NCBI GenBank assembly: GCA_024233835.1 | Contig: JACKPC010000001.1 | Coordinates: forward strand, 1,054,001 to 1,118,000 | Direction: 5' to 3' | Source: Leptospiraceae bacterium | GTDB lineage: Bacteria; Spirochaetota; Leptospiria; Leptospirales; Leptospiraceae | DNA length: 64,000 nt | Shown: positions 7,362-13,420 of the stretch, piece after piece | Layout of the letters: every line of letters begins with the position of its first letter | Numbering within the stretch: the stretch's first letter is position 1 | The notes under the pieces: model-generated | Databases searched by the model: none | Told to the model about the DNA's origin: nothing | The model's input: only the letters and a program-made list of their open reading frames with translations | Program-made: the position numbers and the translations under genes

Positions 7362-10300
7362 ATGGTGAAAACACCACAGCACATACTGGAAAAAATAGAG
7401 GAAGTGAGGGAGAAAAAACTCACCGAACTTAATTTAAGGGGAGAGGAACTCACAGAAGTCCCACCGGAGGTCTTTGAACTGGATTGGCTGGAAATACTGG
7501 ATTTATCAAATAACCAGATCAAAGTCATACCGGAAGATATTAGAAAGCTGAAAAACTTGAAGATATGGAATATTATTGATAATCCAATCGAAGAAATATG
7601 CAGCCATCCCGGTCTTATTTTAAATATTTCGATGTATCTAAAACTGAAATCACAAATTGAACCAAAGCATGTCTGGGGAATTGGAGAAGAAAACTTTGAA
7701 GGTACTGAAATCCCCGAAGAAATCCGAGAGTTAAGAGAGTTAGAAATGCTCGGTATAGGTTCAGGAAAGAACTTAAGCGAATTCCCGGAATTTTTATGTG
7801 AGTTAAAAGAACTCAAATTTTTAATGCTAAGTGAAACGAAAATAGATTCTCTACCGGAGTCTATAGGGAAATTAGATAAGCTTCTTACCTTGGAAATTAC
7901 AAACAGTCAAGTCAAATCGATTCCAGATTCCATTGGTGAATTAGTAAATTTAGGAGGAGCGAATTTAACAGAAGAAGAACGTAAGAGTCTTCCAGAAGAA
8001 TTATTAGAAGCAATGGGTTTGAGTTTTAAAGGAAACCAAATTTCAGAACTTCCTGAATCAATAGCTAAACTCACCAACCTGACTACGCTTAATTTGGGTG
8101 GCAACCAGCTAACAGAAGTGCCAGAGTGGATTAGTCAACTCACTAACCTGACTTCGCTTTATTTGAGGAGTAACCAGCTAACCGAAGTGCCGGAGTTTAT
8201 AGGTAAACTCACCAACCTGACTTCGCTTTATTTGAGTAATAACCAGCTATCAGAAATCCCGGAGAGTATAGGTCAACTCACCAACCTGACTGAGCTTTAT
8301 TTGGGTGGCAACCAGCTAAGGGAAATCCCGGAGGTTATCAGTAAGCTTACAAATCTGACAACGCTTTATTTGTCGGACAACCAGCTAAAGGAAATCCCGG
8401 AGGTTATCAGCAGGCTCACAAACCTGACTTCGCTTCATTTGGGGAGTAATCAGCTAACCGAAGTGCCGGAGAGTATAAAAGGTTTAAATCTTAATAAATT
8501 AGAATTATCTAAAAATAAGATAAAGCATTTGCCGAGAGTTTTCATGAATATGCCTCTGGAGCTTTACTATACAGAAGATTTCTGGGGAATAGATAAAGGC
8601 ATAAACCTTTATGGCAATCCTCTTATTAACCCCATGCCGGAAATCATCATGCAGGGCAGGGAAGCTCTGGTGGAATACTTTGAAGCCAGAGAACGCGGGG
8701 AAGTTCTTCCTCTCAACGAAGCCAAGTTGATTATCGTTGGTGATGGGGCTGCCGGGAAAACTTCTCTGGTTAAGAGGATTTTGGGACAGGGCTTCGACAA
8801 AGACGAATCCCAGACCCAGGGAATTAATATCAGTGACTGGCAATTGGATGTAGAAGATGAACTGGTGCGGCTTCATATCTGGGACTTCGGCGGTCAGGAA
8901 ATCATGCACGCTACCCACCAGTTTTTTCTTTCCGACCGTTGCATTTATCTTGTTGTTTTGGATAACCGCAAGGACGAAAAAGCCGAATACTGGCTCAAGC
9001 AGATTGATACCAACAGCAGCAAGTCACCGGTGTTTATTGCCCTGAACAAGATAGACGAGAACCCGGATATAGATGCTGACCGCAAGAAGCTTAAAGAAAA
9101 GTATAAAAACATCCGGGGCTTTTTCCCAACCTCCTGCAAAACCAACACCGGTATCAGGGAGCTTGCCGATGCCATCCAGCAGGAACTGGAAGATACCGAA
9201 ATACTTCATACCTTCTGGCCAAAATCGTGGTTCCAGGTAAAACAGGCTTTGAACGAAAGCACAAGAGACTATATCTCCGATGAAACCTACCGCGAGATCT
9301 GTGAAAAGGAAGGTATTAACTGGGAATCGGGTCAAAGGGTTCTGTTAAATTTTCTCCATGACCTCGGAGTCTTTCTCCACTTTGATTCCATAAGCCTCAC
9401 CGACACTCATGTTATCAATCCCCGCTGGATTACGGATGCAGTATATACAATCATTACTTCTAAAAAAGCAAATGATTGTGAAGGCAAGTTGAATACAGCA
9501 CTTCTACAGGAAATCCTGGACTCGAAGCGTTATCCGAAAAGTAAGCATAGATATATCCTTGATCTGATGAAAGAGTTTGAACTCTGTTATTATATCAGTA
9601 ATGATGCAATCCTCATTCCCGGACTATTACCCGAAGCGGAACCCGAGTTTGAATTTGATAAAGAAGGCAGCCTGCGTTTTGTCTTTGATTATAAAGAACA
9701 CCTGCCACCGACCATCATACCCCGTTTTATGGTAAAAAGCCATAAGGATACGAAAATCTCCTGGCGCTCCGGTGTTGTCTTAGAATATGAAGAGTATAAA
9801 ACCAGAGCTTTAGTTCGCTTTGATCGCTATGATAAGAAAGGCTATGTCTATGTAAATGGAGAAAGAAAACGTGAGTATTTCTCTACAATCTGGAAAACTT
9901 TCAGTGAAATCCATAAGTCTTTTGAGAACCTCGACTATGATGAGTTAATTCCTTTACCCGGACACGAGGGGCATTATGTGGGGTATGAGAATTTAATCGG
10001 ACATGAGATGGAGAGAATATCTGAATATTTTGATGGAGAATTAAGAAAGAAATTCTCAGTAAGAGAACTCCTCGATGGCATAGAAGACCAGAAAGACCGC
10101 ATCGAGAAGAACCCGGAACTCAAAGAAAAGTATATGGGCAAAGAAGGGAAAATCTTTGGTGGGAATACCTATATAAATAATATACACATAGATAATAAGG
10201 GAAATATGGCTGCTGTCAACCTTGCCGGAACTCAGAAAGTTGCCGGAGATGTAAGTTCTACGATTCAAACTAAAGAGGAACTATCAGCCCTTCTTCGAGA

Positions 10301-10535
10301 ATTTAAGGAATTACTGGAGAAAGAAGAACTGGATGAAGATGACCTCGAAGATTCCCTCTCCAATGTAGATAACCTGAAAAGAGCATTAAAAGACCCGGAA
10401 GGAAAAGGTCGCAAAGCTAAAAGAGAGCTACAATCACTCGAAGATATTATCTCTGATTTACCCGAAAATTCTGAGCTGACAAAAAAGAAAGGTAAGCTTA
10501 TATCTGGTATAAAGAAATATTTTGGATTGGGATAG
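7362..10535 (+). CDS. Bacterial ROCO protein: leucine-rich repeats, Roc GTPase, COR domain, C-terminal module
   Basis: 1057 residues. Residues about 15-380 are leucine-rich repeats of 23 residues with the pattern LTNLTxLxLxxNQLxExP; six of them (DNA about 8070-8480) are nearly identical. Residues about 455-610 form the Roc GTPase: P-loop GDGAAGKTS near 460, DFGGQE near 508 (Gln-Glu after the glycines, as in Ras-like Roc), NKID near 561, SCK for G5. The COR dimerisation domain follows to about 900, with no kinase. The last 113 residues (945-1057) are a separate module found again as a free protein at 11586. ROCO proteins are GTP-controlled dimers, soluble in the cytoplasm; bacterial roles are mostly unknown. 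Its start has AGCAGG upstream. It heads a run of same-strand accessory genes. Confidence 0.95.
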   Translation: MVKTPQHILEKIEEVREKKLTELNLRGEELTEVPPEVFELDWLEILDLSNNQIKVIPEDIRKLKNLKIWNIIDNPIEEICSHPGLILNISMYLKLKSQIEPKHVWGIGEENFEGTEIPEEIRELRELEMLGIGSGKNLSEFPEFLCELKELKFLMLSETKIDSLPESIGKLDKLLTLEITNSQVKSIPDSIGELVNLGGANLTEEERKSLPEELLEAMGLSFKGNQISELPESIAKLTNLTTLNLGGNQLTEVPEWISQLTNLTSLYLRSNQLTEVPEFIGKLTNLTSLYLSNNQLSEIPESIGQLTNLTELYLGGNQLREIPEVISKLTNLTTLYLSDNQLKEIPEVISRLTNLTSLHLGSNQLTEVPESIKGLNLNKLELSKNKIKHLPRVFMNMPLELYYTEDFWGIDKGINLYGNPLINPMPEIIMQGREALVEYFEARERGEVLPLNEAKLIIVGDGAAGKTSLVKRILGQGFDKDESQTQGINISDWQLDVEDELVRLHIWDFGGQEIMHATHQFFLSDRCIYLVVLDNRKDEKAEYWLKQIDTNSSKSPVFIALNKIDENPDIDADRKKLKEKYKNIRGFFPTSCKTNTGIRELADAIQQELEDTEILHTFWPKSWFQVKQALNESTRDYISDETYREICEKEGINWESGQRVLLNFLHDLGVFLHFDSISLTDTHVINPRWITDAVYTIITSKKANDCEGKLNTALLQEILDSKRYPKSKHRYILDLMKEFELCYYISNDAILIPGLLPEAEPEFEFDKEGSLRFVFDYKEHLPPTIIPRFMVKSHKDTKISWRSGVVLEYEEYKTRALVRFDRYDKKGYVYVNGERKREYFSTIWKTFSEIHKSFENLDYDELIPLPGHEGHYVGYENLIGHEMERISEYFDGELRKKFSVRELLDGIEDQKDRIEKNPELKEKYMGKEGKIFGGNTYINNIHIDNKGNMAAVNLAGTQKVAGDVSSTIQTKEELSALLREFKELLEKEELDEDDLEDSLSNVDNLKRALKDPEGKGRKAKRELQSLEDIISDLPENSELTKKKGKLISGIKKYFGLG

Positions 10536-10560
10536 AATGATGCTAACAGGAGAAATCAAT

Positions 10561-11115
10561 ATGAATAAGAAACTCGACCCTGAACTGCTTCAAGATGCAG
10601 CAGAACAGCTTTATTTGATACCTGTAGACTTATATCATCAGATGCTGGAACTCGACCCGGGTCTGGAAAAGACTGAGCTTTTTGAAGGAGTGATACTAAG
10701 AAAAATGACAAAGAGTACTGAGCACAATTTTTACACAAACCTTCTTTATGAATTACTGAGAGAGCTCAAACCTTCCGGAACTTTCATCCAAACAGAAAAA
10801 ACAATACAGTTAGAACGTTCAGAATTAGAACCGGATATATCCATAGTAGAAGGAAGTATGTGGGATTTTATAAAAAGACATCCAAGAAAAGCTCTCCTGA
10901 TTGTCGAAGTATCTAAAACTTCCCTTGCCTATGACAGGCAAAAACTTCCTCTCTATGCTGAAGCAGGAGTAGAAGAATACTGGATAGTTGATGTAAATAC
11001 AAAGGTATTGGAAATCTATAAACAGCCTAGAGAGAAGATGTATATGATACAAAAAAGCTTCACCTTTCAGGATGAAATTCCCGTTTTTGGTAAAACTATT
11101 AAACTTTCTAAATGA
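10561..11115 (+). CDS. Uma2 (DUF820) family PD-(D/E)XK nuclease
   Basis: 184 residues. The Uma2 core is clear: EPDISIVEG with the catalytic Asp, then LLIVEVSKTSLAYDRQKLPLY with Glu and Lys positions, then AGVEEYWIVD. These proteins have a restriction-endonuclease-like fold and are very common in cyanobacteria and Leptospira; their target is not established. Frames open earlier (10522, overlapping the ROCO end), but the ATG at 10561 has AGGAG at ideal spacing and gives the usual family length. It follows the ROCO gene by 25 bp, so is probably co-transcribed. Confidence 0.9.
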   Translation: MNKKLDPELLQDAAEQLYLIPVDLYHQMLELDPGLEKTELFEGVILRKMTKSTEHNFYTNLLYELLRELKPSGTFIQTEKTIQLERSELEPDISIVEGSMWDFIKRHPRKALLIVEVSKTSLAYDRQKLPLYAEAGVEEYWIVDVNTKVLEIYKQPREKMYMIQKSFTFQDEIPVFGKTIKLSK

Positions 11116-11142
11116 AGGAAATAAAGGACGGAGAAGATAGAT

Positions 11143-11484
11143 ATGGTAACGCTTCAGGAAGAAATTACAAATACGAACTCAGAACTTGAAAAGCTGCTTC
11201 CTATAGCAAAAATAATACGAAAGCAATACTTCAAAACTTTACTCTTCCTTTTTGGTTCAAGGGCACGAGGGGATTTCCATTCTGATTCAGATTATGATCT
11301 TCTTGTCATCCATTCCTATAGGCAAGATGCACCTGAAAAGATACAGGAAATAATCTGGGAATATGGGTTTGAAAATGACTTGTTTATTACACCCATAATA
11401 CTATCCACCAAAGAACTGAATTTTCAAAAATATAAAACTACTCCTATATATAAAAATGTTATGCGCGAAGGAATAAAATTTTAA
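11143..11484 (+). CDS. MNT-type minimal nucleotidyltransferase
   Basis: 113 residues of the DNA polymerase beta superfamily. The signature FGSRARGDFHSDSDYDLLV carries the GS motif and the two catalytic Asp (DYD). In HEPN-MNT toxin-antitoxin systems the MNT protein is the antitoxin and modifies the HEPN ribonuclease with AMP (established for MntA/HepT). Here no full HEPN gene follows: the next frame codes for only 32 residues. GGAG precedes the ATG. It sits in the run from ROCO to the stand-alone module. Confidence 0.9.
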   Translation: MVTLQEEITNTNSELEKLLPIAKIIRKQYFKTLLFLFGSRARGDFHSDSDYDLLVIHSYRQDAPEKIQEIIWEYGFENDLFITPIILSTKELNFQKYKTTPIYKNVMREGIKF

Positions 11485-11582
11485 TGCAAGAATCAAATCA
11501 AATTCTCAAACAAGCGAAAGAGTTTCACAAGTTAGTATTATCACATTTTATAGAAAAATATAGCTTATTTATCAAGGAATAG
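11484..11582 (+). CDS. Very short ORF overlapping the MNT gene; possible HEPN remnant
   Basis: 32 codons starting at an ATG that overlaps the last base of the MNT stop, the arrangement expected for a coupled partner gene. The peptide begins MQESNQILKQAKEFHKLVL, helical and charged. It could be the first helix of a truncated HEPN partner, or a chance frame. The next gene starts 3 bp after its stop. Confidence 0.35.
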   Translation: MQESNQILKQAKEFHKLVLSHFIEKYSLFIKE

Positions 11583-11585
11583 AAT

Positions 11586-11981
11586 ATGTCAGAAGAAAAA
11601 TCACAAAACTTTACTGTATCCAACAGTGGAAATATGACTGGAGTAAATATAGGTTCCGGTTCTCAAACTATCAGCGGGAATGTGTCAAGCATTTTGAATG
11701 AAATCAAGGAGCCGGAAAAATCGGATATTAAAACGGCACTTGAAGAACTAAAAGGTTCTATAGAGAAAGAAAAAGAATTAGATGATACTAGTAAGACTGA
11801 CGCACTGGAATATCTGAAAACGATTGCTGAAGCCTTAAAAGCCAGTGAAGCAAACAAAAGCACGGTTAAGATGGCGGTCAATGCCTTGAAAGGTATTCTG
11901 GTAGCACTACCGGCTGCTGCTGAACTTGCTATTCTGGCTCAGGCTACTATTCCAAAGATAATGCAGCATTTCGGTTTATGA
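11586..11981 (+). CDS. Stand-alone version of the ROCO C-terminal module
   Basis: 131 residues. Residues about 13-131 align with the last 113 residues of the ROCO protein at 7362: GNMxxVN at the start, Q then G-(N/D)-VSS, a long charged helical stretch with ELD, a Leu-Pro (xxALP / SDLP), and the same end (FGL). The first 35 residues (SNSGNMTGVNIGSGSQTISGN) look like short beta strands with Gly/Asn turns; the rest is alpha-helical with a hydrophobic segment near the C-terminus (LAILAQATIPKIM). A shared module in a signalling GTPase and in a small separate protein suggests like-with-like binding, comparable to the effector-associated domains described in bacterial conflict systems. Function itself is unknown. 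Confidence 0.8.
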   Translation: MSEEKSQNFTVSNSGNMTGVNIGSGSQTISGNVSSILNEIKEPEKSDIKTALEELKGSIEKEKELDDTSKTDALEYLKTIAEALKASEANKSTVKMAVNALKGILVALPAAAELAILAQATIPKIMQHFGL

Positions 11982-11984
11982 TTT

Positions 11985-12039
11985 TTACCTATCCCCAGAA
12001 TCCCTTTCCTTAACCCACGACTTGAGCTGTGGGTTAAGG
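11985..12039. repeat. Palindromic repeat, TTACCTATCCCC leader plus IS-like hairpin
   Basis: Begins with TTACCTATCCCC like the copies at 4253 and 4356, but the palindrome is CCTTAACCCA / TGGGTTAAGG (12008-12039, 12-base loop), which matches the right-end hairpin of the IS200-like element. So the leader and the hairpin types mix. It lies just after the module gene stop. Confidence 0.75.
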
Positions 12040-12081
12040 GGGTAGAGTAGAAGAGCCTATATACCTTAAAAAAGTAGAACA

Positions 12082-12417
12082 ATGGATAAGATAAAAAAAT
12101 ATAGTGAAGCCATCATAAAACTGATTCGGGACTATGGCAAATTCTCTCCGGTAAATAGACCGGATACAGAAACTCAAGTAATTATAGATGCAATTAATCA
12201 CCATTATCTAATTTACCTTGTTGGTTGGAAAGATGAGGATACCAGAATTCATGATTGCTATTTACATATCGACATTAAAGAGGATGGAAAAATCTGGATT
12301 CAGTATAACGGCTTTGATAGAGATATGGAAGAAGAATTTGAAGAATTAGGAATTGATAATAATGATGTTGTTTTAGGATTTTATTCTGAATCTTATAGAG
12401 AAATGCTTACATTATAA
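12082..12417 (+). CDS. XisI-like protein (fdxN element excision controlling factor family)
   Basis: 111 residues, the normal XisI length. The family pattern is clear: MDKIKKYSEAIIKLI at the N-terminus, DTETQVIIDAINHHYLIYLVGW, DCYLHIDIKEDGKIWIQYNG, and LGIDNNDVVLGFYSE near the end. In cyanobacteria XisI acts with XisH, a PD-(D/E)XK endonuclease-like protein; the XisH partner is missing here. Family members are often passengers of accessory regions and are suspected toxin-antitoxin-like pairs. Confidence 0.88.
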   Translation: MDKIKKYSEAIIKLIRDYGKFSPVNRPDTETQVIIDAINHHYLIYLVGWKDEDTRIHDCYLHIDIKEDGKIWIQYNGFDRDMEEEFEELGIDNNDVVLGFYSESYREMLTL

Positions 12418-12488
12418 TTATAAAAAGAGAAAGAATAAAGGTAGACGAATCTGTAAGAATAAGAAATATTTTGAATAGGAGTAGGGAA

Positions 12489-12758
12489 ATGGAAAAAATA
12501 AGCAATAAAGAAGATTTTATCGAGTATTATAAACAAGTAGTAACTATCGATCCCGAAACAATGAGCGGAACCCCGGTTTTTCCCAACAGCCGTGTGCCGA
12601 TTCAAGCTTTATTTGATTACCTTGAAACAGAGTCTGCCTTAAAGGAATTCAGGGAAGATTTTCCGGGGGTGTCAAAAGAGAAAATTTTGGAGGTCTTGAA
12701 TCTGTCATCCTACCTGATACATCATGCTGAGGAATTGCTTAATGAAAATCCTTCTTGA
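12489..12758 (+). CDS. DUF433 antitoxin
   Basis: 89 residues. The DUF433 pattern is present: TIDPETMSGTPVFPNSRVPIQALFDYLE, then FREDFPGVSKEKILEVL, a small winged-helix-like DNA-binding domain. It overlaps the following DUF5615 gene by 17 bp. The frame opens at 12471, but AGGAGTAGGG lies just before the ATG at 12489. It most likely represses its own operon and neutralises the toxin. Confidence 0.9.
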   Translation: MEKISNKEDFIEYYKQVVTIDPETMSGTPVFPNSRVPIQALFDYLETESALKEFREDFPGVSKEKILEVLNLSSYLIHHAEELLNENPS

Positions 12759-13065
12759 TGAAAATATTCCTCGAAAGCTTAAAAGCTTATTCAATGAATT
12801 TCAAGTAGAAACTCCCTTAAGTCTGGGTTGGGATGGTAAAAAAGATGGAGAACTACTGGGTATGATGGTCTTAAATGGCTTTGATGTTTTTATTACAATG
12901 GATAAAAGTTTAAGACATCAGCAAAATCTGTCCAAGTTTCCGCTTATGATATTCTTAATTAAAGCTGTAAATAATCACTATGAAACAGTAAAACCTCATA
13001 TATTAGAAATCATAAGAATATTACAGTCTCAGAATTGGGAAGTGAAATTGATTGAAATTGGCTAA
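12742..13065 (+). CDS. DUF5615 PIN-like toxin
   Basis: 107 residues, starting MKILLDENIPRKL, the DUF5615 (Mut7-C-like PIN) signature with the first acidic residues DEN; a second acidic position is in FITMDKSLRHQQNL. Predicted ribonuclease toxin partner of the DUF433 protein. The internal ATG at 12742 is preferred to 12724 because it restores the conserved N-terminus. Bases after its stop read in the same frame into a XisI remnant. Confidence 0.88.
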   Translation: MKILLDENIPRKLKSLFNEFQVETPLSLGWDGKKDGELLGMMVLNGFDVFITMDKSLRHQQNLSKFPLMIFLIKAVNNHYETVKPHILEIIRILQSQNWEVKLIEIG

Positions 13066-13140
13066 GAAGATTTTATTCCTGATTTAGAGGCAAAAGGCAT
13101 TAGTAAGCAGGATGTTGTTCTCGGTTTTTCTCTAAAATGA
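13066..13140 (+). pseudogene. Remnant of a second XisI gene, C-terminal end
   Basis: The 24 codons right after the DUF5615 stop, in the same frame, read EDFIPDLEAKGISKQDVVLGF, matching the XisI C-terminus (compare ELGIDNNDVVLGF in the gene at 12082). There is no start codon or N-terminal part, so this is debris of a lost xisHI pair replaced by the toxin-antitoxin module. Confidence 0.7.
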
Positions 13141-13183
13141 AGAAATATAGTTATGAAAAAATACTTTGGCATAGGGGACTGAA

Positions 13184-13297
13184 ATGGCAATAGAAAACTT
13201 AGAAATCATGGATCCATATAATCAACCTATTGATATCGATCCGGAAACACTTCAAATTCTCGAAGAACGGATTTACCCTGTATCGGTTGAGCGATGA
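13184..13297 (+). CDS. Truncated small ORF ending in a repeat
   Basis: 37 codons (begins MAIENLEIMDPYNQP) with GGGG upstream. The last codons come from the GAGCGATGACGTAAGT repeat, which supplies the stop. It looks like the first part of a small gene, perhaps an antitoxin, cut by the repeat. Not recognised. Confidence 0.35.
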   Translation: MAIENLEIMDPYNQPIDIDPETLQILEERIYPVSVER

Positions 13298-13400
13298 CGT
13301 AAGTTTGAGTCGAAGCAAGGCGAATGATAAGATGAGGATAGGTAAATGTTGGAGAAAAATATTTACCTATCCCCCAACCCCTTGGGGGGAGTAAATAGGG
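13288..13400. repeat. Repeat cluster at the right end of the island
   Basis: Three elements in a row: a diverged copy of the GAGCGATGACGTAAGT repeat (13288-13326); an inverted repeat GGATAGGTAAAT / ATTTACCTATCC (about 13337-13372) whose right arm is the TTACCTATCCCC leader; and a hairpin CCCCAA / TTGGGG (about 13372-13390) that could end transcription between the island and the convergent ABC transporter operon. Confidence 0.7.
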
Positions 13401-13420
13401 AGTAAGAGGATGTGGGGCAT

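Noticed and set aside
8070..8480. Regular 69-bp DNA repeats that could be taken for a tandem repeat or CRISPR-like array
   Set aside because: They are in frame and encode the 23-residue leucine-rich repeats of the ROCO protein; there are no unique spacers.
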